Of a stretch of DNA of 31,435 nt, positions 8,338 to 16,246 are shown in pieces. Source of the DNA: M55B154 sp964486725. GTDB taxonomy: Bacteria; Spirochaetota; UBA4802; UB4802. The position numbers and the translations under genes are program-made. Position 1 is the stretch's first letter; each line of letters begins with the position of its first letter. Location of the stretch: NCBI GenBank assembly GCA_964486725.1, contig CAZAOK010000041.1, positions 1 through 31,435 of the forward strand. The letters are read 5' to 3'. The notes beneath the pieces were generated by a model that saw only the letters and a program-made list of their open reading frames with translations, was not told the origin of the DNA and did not search any database.

Positions 8338-8727
8338 ATGTCAAATATACCACGGAAAGTATACTTACGATACTTCCTTTTCCAATTACCAGGAACTGTA
8401 ATTCTTGTGAGTGTTATGCTGATGGTGCAGCATAATATCGGTTTTGACTGGAAGATATTTTGGATAGTACTACTGGTATGGATTATTAAAGATATTGTAA
8501 TGTTTCCCTTCATCTGGAGATCTTATGGCACAAGTAGTGAAACTGAAGTACACGGTTTAAGGGGTAAGAAGGGAACAGTTACCCGAAAACTTGACCCTGA
8601 AGGTTATGTGCGAATTGGTGGAGAATTATGGCGTGCTGTTCTTGATGAGAATGGAATTGCCGAGAAGGGAGAACGTGTAGTTGTAATATCCCGGCAAGGT
8701 ATTACCGTAAGGGTAAAACATGAATAA
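8338..8727 (+). CDS. NfeD-like membrane protein with C-terminal OB-fold
   Basis: Two transmembrane helices (about residues 13-30 and 38-57) are followed by a small beta domain at about 72-127. It shows the NfeD C-terminal pattern: GLRGKKGTVTRKLDPEGYVR, IGGELWRAV, then KGERVVVISRQGITVRVK. NfeD proteins usually work with a partner SPFH/stomatin protein in membrane organisation, and short NfeD1b-type proteins like this one lack the protease domain. No stomatin gene is next to it. AAAGGA at 8323-8328 supports the start, and it follows the secreted-protein gene by 21 bp. It converges on the DUF3943 gene with a 17-bp gap. Confidence 0.85.
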   Translation: MSNIPRKVYLRYFLFQLPGTVILVSVMLMVQHNIGFDWKIFWIVLLVWIIKDIVMFPFIWRSYGTSSETEVHGLRGKKGTVTRKLDPEGYVRIGGELWRAVLDENGIAEKGERVVVISRQGITVRVKHE

Positions 8728-8744
8728 TACGTGTATTGATTGGA

Positions 8745-9887
8745 TTATTTCCTGGCCATATGAAGGATGTCTTCTTTCGCTGGTGGTAATATATTGATTC
8801 GTACCCTGTAAGAGTTTCCAGACCTGCTGTCAAGATACTGGTTGACCACCTTCATCGGATTTAGCAGAAATACCAGAACATCACGGCCCATACTTTGTCT
8901 GAATGTACGTTCGACAAAAAGACTTGTTTGAGTAAGAGATTCACCCAGCAAGGCGCCACCCATTGTGGTAAAAATTATATCATTCGTAGAAGCCCGCTCC
9001 TTGTACTCACCGAAATATTCCCACATGAGACTTCCCCCCAGGGCAAAAAGAGAAGATTCAAAAAAACTGTACCCGTTACTCCTTGCTGAAGTATAATAAA
9101 GACTGCCCGAATAAATATGACCGGCAACATTTGTGCTGAAATTATTAGCATCAAATTCTGGTCCATCTGCAATTTTCTGAGAAAAACCCTGAAGTGTAGG
9201 CTGGTATTCCCAGTCATCGGTATTGGAATCAATTTTCATGTAATAATCAATTTCTCCGATCACGTTAAGGGCGGTTATTTCACCCAGGGTTCGCCAGAAT
9301 TTACCACCATTCACCGGGGTGGTGGATACATCAAGTGTATAGCCGCTAATTTCGGTGGTTTCATCGTCATTGTAGTCAACAGCAAAATTTTTGATTTTAT
9401 CTGATGAAGTATAGAAGTTCATAATACCGCTATGAACATCATGCTTCTTGCTATGTAAAGCACCGGCCACGGCTTTTTGCACTGATAGACGGTATATACG
9501 GTATAGTTCCGAGTTTTCTGCATTTTCCGGAAGAGACCATTCAATCTGTAGTGAACGGTTTTTGTTCAGGGCCGTATTGAGTGTGAACTTAATTGATTTT
9601 AAACCATCTTCATGCATTTCACTTGCTGTTATAATGATGCCATCAGTGTTCGTATCATGGAATTTGCCCGGATGTGAATAGAGTACCGGAAGTCCGAAAA
9701 TATTCAGTATATTTTGTTTGTAAATATCACCAAGAATTGGATGAGACATGCCACTATCGAAAAGAAGGATACCCTTATACCCGGCACCGGAATCAGTATC
9801 GGCATACGAATGAATCGACGCGCACAGTATAATTACTGTAAATATTATTTTATTAAGTATGCATGTTAATGTAGTTGTCTTTCTCAT
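8745..9887 (-). CDS. DUF3943-family secreted (outer-membrane-associated) protein
   Basis: A signal peptide ends near SYA (residue 29). Residues of about 195-320 match the DUF3943 pattern: DGPEFDANNFSTN, GHIYSGSLYYTSARSNGYS, FFESSLFALGGSLMWEYFGE, TNDIIFTTMGGALLGE. Proteins with this domain occur in diderm bacteria and have no settled function. The order of conserved Gly, Trp and Glu residues suggests a membrane-embedded or lipid-contacting domain. The N-terminal 190 residues look unrelated to any family I know. The gene lies 21 bp downstream of the secreted protein at 9909-11171 and is very likely in one operon with it. Confidence 0.82.
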   Translation of the reverse strand: MRKTTTLTCILNKIIFTVIILCASIHSYADTDSGAGYKGILLFDSGMSHPILGDIYKQNILNIFGLPVLYSHPGKFHDTNTDGIIITASEMHEDGLKSIKFTLNTALNKNRSLQIEWSLPENAENSELYRIYRLSVQKAVAGALHSKKHDVHSGIMNFYTSSDKIKNFAVDYNDDETTEISGYTLDVSTTPVNGGKFWRTLGEITALNVIGEIDYYMKIDSNTDDWEYQPTLQGFSQKIADGPEFDANNFSTNVAGHIYSGSLYYTSARSNGYSFFESSLFALGGSLMWEYFGEYKERASTNDIIFTTMGGALLGESLTQTSLFVERTFRQSMGRDVLVFLLNPMKVVNQYLDSRSGNSYRVRINILPPAKEDILHMARK

Positions 9888-9908
9888 AGTATTTAAAACC
9901 TGGTTGAA

Positions 9909-11171
9909 TCAGATTATATTATAATGCATTGAAAATATAAGCCTGTTCCAGTGATTATTCTTATATTCATTCTCAAGCATGCTGTGTACATGCCAGTACT
10001 CCCAGGATAATTTCGCACTTAATAATTCTGTTAATCGATACGCAGGGGCTATTCGGGTTATATTCAGAAGATCGTACGCGTCTTCACTTTCTATTGAGAA
10101 AAATATATATGATTTCCATTCCGTGTCAACAGAAATAGAATTTGTCAGGAAAAGAGTCAACCCAATTTTTAATGGAACACTAACACTGTAATAGAAGTTT
10201 TGCCGTCGGTCACCATAAAAATTAGATCTGAATATTGGGCTGAGCTCATCCTCTTCCTCTTTGGTAATATTCGTTGCATTTAAAGAAGAATTTACAGAAG
10301 GGCCGCAACCCAGCATGAAGTTGAATGCATGTAATAAGCCGGAATTCTTCTTATATAAGTACTCCCAGGCGACAGCCCTGAACACGAAGTATTGTATATG
10401 TGGATGATGTTCATAGACATCTTCATCCCATGTGAAATCATCAAAATTTGCCTCGGGTCTGAAGTATTCCAATCCCATAAATATCCCGGAGATTTCTATT
10501 GAACCATTAGAAGAATTTGAAGAAAGCTTCTTTGTTCCAGTCAGTAGATAATGAATATCATATGTGTGTTCGCGTATACGACTGTTGGCACTTATATAGG
10601 CGAAAAATGATAAATAATCTCCTGTTTTCAGTTGTTCTGTCTGCAGGTTAGAGAAACGGGAAGGGTTATACACCAGGTTAAATCCCAGAATTAATGAACC
10701 TTCAGGTTTACTGGGACAGATATACCTGTCATGAAACTGATGATAACCAATAAATGCCGATGCGGTATACATTTTTTCTGGTACTTGTTCAAACGGTTCA
10801 TGCTGTATCTGTATAAGATATGGCAGAATGATTCTTCTAAGGTTTTCAGGGTTGTTTTCAGAATCTTGAAATTTAAAAGATCGCTGTGAAACGGATTTAT
10901 TATTTGTTACTGTTATCTTATGTTCTACAATATTTTGTTCTTTTTCTGATGAAATATTGATAATGATTTTACGGTATCCGTTATTGTAATGATACGCACG
11001 GAATTCATTACCATTTATAGTGGTGTTCCATGAATTTTTTTTAAGGATATTATTATAATCATTAAATAAAAGTTTGTATATTGATGAATCATTTGCCTCT
11101 TCACCATATACATTATTAAACAGGGTCAAAATGATTAAAATAGTAAAAAAATTAATTATTATTTTTTTCAT
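9909..11171 (-). CDS. Secreted hypothetical protein, probable outer-membrane beta-barrel
   Basis: The 420-residue product starts with a strong signal peptide (MKKIIINFFTILIILTLF, predicted cleavage near VYG, residue 23). The mature part alternates polar and aromatic residues (YTASAFIGYHQFHDRY, SLILGFNLVY, YYSVSVPLKIGLTLFLT) and ends in the strand-like RLIFSMHYNII, as expected for a barrel. No family was recognised. It is the first gene of a probable two-gene operon with the DUF3943 gene. The gene is AT-rich compared with the glycosidase genes. Its 5' flank contains the composite repeat at 11298-11497, whose nearer end is 126 bp upstream of the start. Confidence 0.68.
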   Translation of the reverse strand: MKKIIINFFTILIILTLFNNVYGEEANDSSIYKLLFNDYNNILKKNSWNTTINGNEFRAYHYNNGYRKIIINISSEKEQNIVEHKITVTNNKSVSQRSFKFQDSENNPENLRRIILPYLIQIQHEPFEQVPEKMYTASAFIGYHQFHDRYICPSKPEGSLILGFNLVYNPSRFSNLQTEQLKTGDYLSFFAYISANSRIREHTYDIHYLLTGTKKLSSNSSNGSIEISGIFMGLEYFRPEANFDDFTWDEDVYEHHPHIQYFVFRAVAWEYLYKKNSGLLHAFNFMLGCGPSVNSSLNATNITKEEEDELSPIFRSNFYGDRRQNFYYSVSVPLKIGLTLFLTNSISVDTEWKSYIFFSIESEDAYDLLNITRIAPAYRLTELLSAKLSWEYWHVHSMLENEYKNNHWNRLIFSMHYNII

Positions 11172-11297
11172 ATGTTGTTCGTGTTTTCTTTATGATATCT
11201 TCGGTACAATTTGGTATATAATCAATATGAATATATCCTTCAGAATAATATGTTCACAAGGTATAATAAATTATTTTTAGTCAATAATAAATTTTTT

Positions 11298-11497
11298 GTA
11301 ATTACTCAGCTGTCATACTGAATAATCAAAATTATTACAAAATTTGTGACTACTCAGCTATGACTAAAATATTGACCATTTACTTCATAATGAGAAGAAA
11401 TTTGATAATCTCCACCCGCCTTCGGCGGGGGGAGACATAATATTATTATTCATTTTACGATAATTGAAACTTTTAATCATGACAGCTGAGTAGTTAC
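11298..11497 (-). mobile_element. MITE-like element, composite copy A (200 bp, contains a complete 152-bp unit at 11346-11497)
   Basis: A complete 152-bp unit spans 11346-11497. Its left end is GTGACTACTCAGCTATGAC, and its right end reads GTAACTACTCAGCTGTCAT on the minus strand. A central hairpin of 12-bp arms with one mismatch (11409-11435, TTC loop) contains CCGCC-TTC-GGCGG. By hand alignment this unit is about 85% identical to the reverse complement of copy C. A further 48 bp at the left (11298-11345) repeat the first 48 bp of copy C, with one mismatch in the first 39. The outer ends therefore form their own inverted repeat, with 18 of 19 bases matching. The outer flanks AATTTTTT (11290-11297) and AATTATTT (11498-11505) agree at 7 of 8 positions. 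Strand is given relative to copy C. Confidence 0.85.
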
Positions 11498-11530
11498 AAT
11501 TATTTTATCAAAATGGGAGACGTGGTTTTA

Positions 11531-12766
11531 CTATTTAGGTGGGAGATTGATAGTATGACCCGGGAAAATTCTTGCCGGATGATCAATGATGTTCCTGTTC
11601 AGCCTGTATATCTCCGGCCATCTTTCATAGGTACCGTATATTTTTTGACTTATGATAACAAGTGTATCACCTTGCTGAATTCGGTATTTAATATAATCAT
11701 TTTCTTGTGATTCATGTATAGAACCTGGTATTTCACTGACAGTTGGTGTCAGAGTTCCTGATGGATCCGTGCTCAATGGTGTTTTAGTGCTTTCACCGGG
11801 TATTGTATTATTATATATGAATATTGCCAACCCTGCTATAATGGCAATTATTAAGAAAATGATAGCAGCTGCAGGTTTGAAAATAGATTTTTTTGTGGGT
11901 TTTTCTTGAGAAGGAGCAGTCAATTTTTTCTCGGCATTGTAAAGATCAATGATGTCGCGGGCCCATACAATATATTTTTGAGTTCCAAGGTTTTTAATAC
12001 TTTTCACACCTAATGAATCAGATAGTGCAGATGCCTCAGCTTTACCAAGACCGCGAAAAGCTGTAACAGGTGAACGTAGAATTTGTTTTAAAGATTTATT
12101 TTTATACTGGGCGGTAAAGTATGATTCATACTCTATTGGGTTATATTCATCGGGAGATTTTTCAAACCTGCATATTTCATGTGCTATTCTTCCATAACTG
12201 TATTCAGCCAGATCTTCAATGGTATGAATGTTCAGTTTATCTTCAAGAATTTTTGTCTTTTTACTGCTAATCCCCTGCATTGCATGAACATGGGCATTGG
12301 CAACGTCTTCAAGCGGTTTTTCTTCATAGTCACGTACTAACCTGTGCTTGTAATCAATACTTCTTGCCCAGGTTATATATTTAAGGGTTGATAGATCCCT
12401 TATTGTGTAAAGATTCAGTGATTTATTCAGCAGTTTTGCGTTTTTCCTGCTAAGTCCATACAACGCATTAAGGGGTGAATCTGCCAGTTGTACCGGAGAG
12501 AGTTTCCTGTATTTTTTTATCAACTTGTCAGAAAAGTACTCTTCATCAATTGTGTTAACACCAGAGTCAGCAAGACTGCATATTTGCCGTGCCCATTGGA
12601 AGTACTTTACATTGGCGAGGTCTTCGATGGTGTCTACGTGGAATGCCTTGTAAAGGGATAATGCGATTCTGTCACTTATGCCGTGAAGTGCATACACAGG
12701 CGAATCGTAGAGTTCACCAGCCGGTAAAGATGAAAAATCCCTGATTATTTTCTTCTTTAGTTTCAT
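11531..12766 (-). CDS. Four helix-hairpin-helix repeats, transmembrane helix and C-terminal LysM
   Basis: The 411-residue protein has four HhH-like repeats at about residues 22-67, 97-140, 157-200 and 232-275. Each follows the pattern SPxxAxxGIS, then LxxxLxxxTIxDLA, then KYxxWAR. A single transmembrane helix (299-318), a Ser/Thr/Pro linker and one LysM domain (358-410, YRIQQGDTLVIISQKIYG to FPGHTINLPP) follow. The topology suggests cytoplasmic repeats and a peptidoglycan-binding LysM in the periplasm. HhH repeats of this kind usually bind DNA or partner proteins, so the protein may tether something to the cell wall; that is inference. There is no Shine-Dalgarno sequence, and a good promoter ends just before the ATG. 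Confidence 0.8.
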   Translation of the reverse strand: MKLKKKIIRDFSSLPAGELYDSPVYALHGISDRIALSLYKAFHVDTIEDLANVKYFQWARQICSLADSGVNTIDEEYFSDKLIKKYRKLSPVQLADSPLNALYGLSRKNAKLLNKSLNLYTIRDLSTLKYITWARSIDYKHRLVRDYEEKPLEDVANAHVHAMQGISSKKTKILEDKLNIHTIEDLAEYSYGRIAHEICRFEKSPDEYNPIEYESYFTAQYKNKSLKQILRSPVTAFRGLGKAEASALSDSLGVKSIKNLGTQKYIVWARDIIDLYNAEKKLTAPSQEKPTKKSIFKPAAAIIFLIIAIIAGLAIFIYNNTIPGESTKTPLSTDPSGTLTPTVSEIPGSIHESQENDYIKYRIQQGDTLVIISQKIYGTYERWPEIYRLNRNIIDHPARIFPGHTINLPPK

Positions 12767-12775
12767 CGTGGTTAG

Positions 12776-12804
12776 ATAATATCATCAGGTTTAAACAACA
12801 GCAA
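12776..12804 (-). promoter_or_regulatory. Promoter of the HhH-LysM gene, probably leaderless
   Basis: On the minus strand TTGCTG (12804-12799) and TATTAT (12781-12776) are spaced exactly 17 bp. Transcription would start near 12769, about 3 nt before the ATG at 12766. This agrees with the lack of a ribosome-binding site. Confidence 0.5.
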
Positions 12805-12904
12805 GAATTTCATGGTAATTTTTTATAAAAAATTTCTGGTAAAAAGAAGCTAAAAAAGAGATGACGTCCTTAACACTAATATAATTGATCAAAGGAATAT
12901 TTTT

Positions 12905-13753
12905 TTGAAACGAATAGCATTTCACTTATTATTGATTTCCTGCATATGCATAGCGGGTTTAAATGTAGTTTTCGCAACGGGAGTTAACTATCCTGAAACT
13001 GAAATTGATGAAGAAGATTCAACATCATTCGAATGGGGTCCATCACTACTCTTTCTCAGGATGAACCATTACAGGGGTTCGGACCAATACATGAACAAGG
13101 TTATACCATTCCCTTACTTTTCGTATCAAAGTAAACATGTTGAAGCGGAACCTTCATATGTAAGAGGTACCATATTTGACAACAATTATTTTTCATTGAA
13201 AATAAGTGTGATGGCCGGTTTGTCCGTTGACAGTACCGAGAACGCGGCAAGAGAAGATATGCCTGATCTTGATTACCTTTTCGAAATTGGACCAATGCTG
13301 ATTCTTAAATTATGGAAATCAGATGATAACATACACGAGGTAACTTTAGAATCACCATTTCGACGAGTATTCTCCACAAATTTTACCCGTGTAGACCAGG
13401 TGGGATGGTGGTCTGTTCCATATCTGAATTATCGAATAAATCCAAATAATTACACACTTGGTATTGCTGCCGATCTATCGGCTGCTGTCATGTTCGCTGA
13501 CAACGGGTATCATGATTATTTTTATTCAGTTGATGAAGAATATGCCACCAATGAAAGACTGGAGTACGACGCAGTTGGTGGATACTCCGGTGTTCAACTT
13601 TGTCTGGTGCTTGAGAAAAGAATTGGTAACTTTATATTTATACCGGTTGTTCGATATGATTATTTAAAACAAGCGGTATTTGAAGATAGTCCCCTGGTGA
13701 AAACCAAAAATTATTTTGCCTTTCTTCTTGCCGGTATATACCTGGTGAAATGA
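12905..13753 (+). CDS. MipA/OmpV-family outer-membrane protein
   Basis: The 282-residue product has a signal peptide (cleavage near VFA, residue 24) followed by the MipA/OmpV pattern. This includes YRGSDQ, then P-PYFSYQSKH, VRGTIFD, SLKISVMAGLSVDSTEN, AREDMPDLDYLFEIGP, SPFRRVFSTNF, GYHDYFYSVDEEYATNERLEYDA and a late EDSPLVKTKNYF. The family contains scaffold proteins for murein enzymes as well as OmpV-like barrels, so the exact role is open. The start is a TTG, supported by AAAGGA at 12891-12896 with 8-bp spacing; no better ATG exists. Its stop overlaps the start of the GPH symporter gene (ATGA), which suggests the two act on the same substrate. Confidence 0.85.
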   Translation: MKRIAFHLLLISCICIAGLNVVFATGVNYPETEIDEEDSTSFEWGPSLLFLRMNHYRGSDQYMNKVIPFPYFSYQSKHVEAEPSYVRGTIFDNNYFSLKISVMAGLSVDSTENAAREDMPDLDYLFEIGPMLILKLWKSDDNIHEVTLESPFRRVFSTNFTRVDQVGWWSVPYLNYRINPNNYTLGIAADLSAAVMFADNGYHDYFYSVDEEYATNERLEYDAVGGYSGVQLCLVLEKRIGNFIFIPVVRYDYLKQAVFEDSPLVKTKNYFAFLLAGIYLVK

Positions 13754-15111
13754 ATAATAAAACTACACGGAATATTCCACCCGGGGTAACCATAGGCACA
13801 TTGCTGCTGTATGGCATGCCAATGCTTGGGCTTGGATGCATGCTGATACTGGTTAATACTTACCTGATGAAATTCGCTACCGATGTTCTGATGATTACCC
13901 CTGTTGTGATGGGTGTTGTATTTGGATTATCAAGAATGGTGGAGGCAATATCCTCTCCATTGTTCGGCTACATGGGAGATAAAACAATATCCAGGTTAGG
14001 ACGCAGAAGATCGTGGATGCTGGCATCTGTCATTCCCCTGTCAATATTTTCCATAGCAGTATGGTGTCCCCCGCGTTCCCTTTATGGAGTATCACTAACA
14101 GCCTGGATGACAATATGCATATTCGGTATCTTTATCGGGATCACCATGTTCGTGGTGCCGGAACTATCACTTGGGGCTGAACTGAGCACGAATTACAGGG
14201 AACGTAACAGGTTGTATGGTTCTTATAATATTTTCATGAATCTTGGACAGTTCCTGGGTCTTGGCGGAATGTTCCTTATGATAACATCGCAGGATCAAAG
14301 AGTTACCGCAATAAATGTTATGGCAACGATAACAGCTGCAACTGTTATATTAATAGTTATAATGGTGCTATATATAAGGGAAAGGCCTGATTACCAGGGC
14401 AGGGCGGCCACAAGACCATTACAGGCATTCACGGATGTATGGAAAAACAGGCATGCGAGACTGGTGATACTGGTATGTTTTATTGACAGTCTCGGGGTGG
14501 CAGTAATGAGTATTTTAACTGTCTATTTCGCAGAATACATACTTTTTACTCCGGAGAAGACCCCTTATTATATAGCAGTATTCATGTTTATGGCTACTGT
14601 CTCAACCCCTATGTGGGTTAAGCTGGCTGATTATTTCGAAAAAAAAACAATTCGTATAGTTTCATTTTTGATTATGGGATTCGGTTTTGGATCAACGTAT
14701 TTGATTGGCCAGCACAACTCCGATGCAATGTATATTCTGGCTGCTATTCTGGGAACAGGTGCCGGATGCGCGATGACAATTGGGTTTTCAATTCTGGCCG
14801 ATATAGTGGATTATGATGAATATATTACCGGTCAGAGAAAAGAGGGATCATATTTTTCAATATACTTCTTTATATTTAAAACCGGACTGGGAATAACACT
14901 TTTTCTTACCGGATTCATACTCGAGTTGGCCGGATTCCAGCCAAACACCCTGCAATCGGATATTACCAGGATGGCGATGCGGTCAATGTACGCTTTTTTC
15001 CCGCTGTTTTTTTACATGTTAGCAATCACTATATTTTTAAAGTATAATTTGAGCAGAGCGGAACATAAAAGAATTCGACAAATAATTGATAGTCGTATAG
15101 AGGTAGCCTGA
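13750..15111 (+). CDS. GPH-family sugar:cation symporter (MFS)
   Basis: The 453-residue, 12-helix protein belongs to the glycoside-pentoside-hexuronide:cation symporter family (MelB/XynP-like). It shows the GDKTISRLGRRRSWM loop between helices 2 and 3 and the late signature ADIVDYDEYITGQRKEGS. It should import a glycoside with H+ or Na+ across the inner membrane. The gene overlaps the MipA-like outer-membrane gene by 4 bp, so translation is probably coupled and the pair may form an outer plus inner membrane uptake route. It is only distantly similar to the second GPH protein at 22699-24066. The substrate is unknown. Confidence 0.9.
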   Translation: MNNKTTRNIPPGVTIGTLLLYGMPMLGLGCMLILVNTYLMKFATDVLMITPVVMGVVFGLSRMVEAISSPLFGYMGDKTISRLGRRRSWMLASVIPLSIFSIAVWCPPRSLYGVSLTAWMTICIFGIFIGITMFVVPELSLGAELSTNYRERNRLYGSYNIFMNLGQFLGLGGMFLMITSQDQRVTAINVMATITAATVILIVIMVLYIRERPDYQGRAATRPLQAFTDVWKNRHARLVILVCFIDSLGVAVMSILTVYFAEYILFTPEKTPYYIAVFMFMATVSTPMWVKLADYFEKKTIRIVSFLIMGFGFGSTYLIGQHNSDAMYILAAILGTGAGCAMTIGFSILADIVDYDEYITGQRKEGSYFSIYFFIFKTGLGITLFLTGFILELAGFQPNTLQSDITRMAMRSMYAFFPLFFYMLAITIFLKYNLSRAEHKRIRQIIDSRIEVA

Positions 15112-15185
15112 TTTAATCCTTGAAATTTTTTATAAACACGTATAGTATCAGCAAGCAATAATGAAGTGTTAAGGGAGTTAATACA

Positions 15186-16082
15186 ATGAAGAACAACAGG
15201 GTATTGATTATAATCGCAATTATAATTATGATAACAGGTTGCGGCACGGATAAAAATATTTTGCAGAATGCCACAGTTGTATTTTCGGTGGGTGATGTGA
15301 AAACTCTTGACCAGTCTGGAAACAAACGTGATGTTGCACAGGGTGATACACTGGCAATCGGTACGTATGTTAAAACGGGTGATAATTCACAATGCGCGGT
15401 ACAAATGGGGAATACGGCAATTGTGAAAATATTAAATAATACTACTATCAAGGTGGAAAAATTATTTGATGATGGTATTGATACATTGTACCTTAAAAAA
15501 GGGAAGATTCTTTCGAAGGTCAAAAAATTACGAAAAGATCATGAATTTAATATTAGAACAGAAACTTCACTGGCAGCGGTCAGGGGAACAACATTTAGTG
15601 TCAGTTATTATCCTGGCAAAAATATAGTGGCTGTATCACAAGGTAGAGTTGAAGTAACCAGGATCGAAAAGGAAGAAGGCAAAATCGCAGAAAGCGGAGA
15701 AGCAATTGTAATTACAGATACACTGCAAAGCCGAAAAACATCAGAAATTGAAGAGCTTGAATTAGAAAAAGTTGAATCAATAGATTTTATTAAATCAAGA
15801 GAAGAGCTGAAAAGCGAAAAAGGTGTAACTCTTGAAGAAAGCATAAAAGATCGGAATAAAGACATTGATCAAAAGATAAATGAATTAGAGAAAAAACTAG
15901 CACCCAAAACACTGTCAGAAATAAAAGAACGGTATGACAGGATTGACGAGATAACCCTTTACAGTGGCAAAATACATCGAGGTGTCATACTGTCACGTGG
16001 AAAAAACTTTAAAATACTCACAACCTCCGGCACTGTAGCAGTTCCCAAGAACAAGATCAAGAGGACAAGAATAGTTGAATAA
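15186..16082 (+). CDS. FecR-domain lipoprotein
   Basis: The 298-residue protein has a lipoprotein signal peptide with lipobox ITGC (Cys19). A FecR-type beta domain follows at about residues 40-155 (VKTLDQSGNKRDVAQGDTLAIGTYVKTGDNSQCAVQ, LYLKKGKILSKVKKL, FNIRTETSLAAVRGTTFSVSY). Next is a charged coiled-coil-like segment (ELELEKVESIDF to INELEKKLAPK), then a small C-terminal beta unit (ITLYSGKIHRGVILSRGKNFKILTTSG). FecR-domain lipoproteins without a sigma factor partner are probably structural or sensory; the function is not known. GGGAG at 15173-15177 supports the start. Its TAA stop is the first triplet of the 8-bp target duplication of repeat copy B. Confidence 0.85.
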   Translation: MKNNRVLIIIAIIIMITGCGTDKNILQNATVVFSVGDVKTLDQSGNKRDVAQGDTLAIGTYVKTGDNSQCAVQMGNTAIVKILNNTTIKVEKLFDDGIDTLYLKKGKILSKVKKLRKDHEFNIRTETSLAAVRGTTFSVSYYPGKNIVAVSQGRVEVTRIEKEEGKIAESGEAIVITDTLQSRKTSEIEELELEKVESIDFIKSREELKSEKGVTLEESIKDRNKDIDQKINELEKKLAPKTLSEIKERYDRIDEITLYSGKIHRGVILSRGKNFKILTTSGTVAVPKNKIKRTRIVE

Positions 16083-16087
16083 CTGAT

Positions 16088-16239
16088 GTTATTATTCAGT
16101 TATTATCAGAATAAAAATCATTTTCTATATAATGAACAGAAATTGAGGTGCTTTCCCCCGCCTTCGGCGGGGGAAAGCACCATACTATTATTCATTTTAC
16201 GATAATTGAATCATTAAATAACGACAGCTGAGTAGGTAC
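16088..16239 (-). mobile_element. MITE-like element, copy B (152 bp) with perfect 8-bp target duplication
   Basis: This is a 152-bp element of the same family as copies A and C. Its right half is close to copy A (shared TTATTCATTTTACGATAATTGA and the terminal GACAGCTGAGTAGGTAC), while its left end is more diverged. The central hairpin GGTGCTTTCCCCCGCC-TTC-GGCGGGGGAAAGCACC (16147-16181) is a perfect 16-bp stem. The element is flanked by a perfect 8-bp direct repeat TAACTGAT at 16080-16087 and 16240-16247, which is direct evidence of insertion. It sits between two convergent genes. Strand is given relative to copy C. Confidence 0.92.
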
Positions 16240-16246
16240 TAACTGA

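Noticed and set aside
11409..11435. Calling the GC hairpins of the repeats intrinsic terminators
   Set aside because: No U-run follows the stem on either strand in copies A, B or C, and the hairpins are parts of a mobile element of fixed length.
11298..11497. A CRISPR array or simple tandem repeat
   Set aside because: The repeated pieces are inverted terminal repeats around one hairpin, not regularly spaced direct repeats with spacers.
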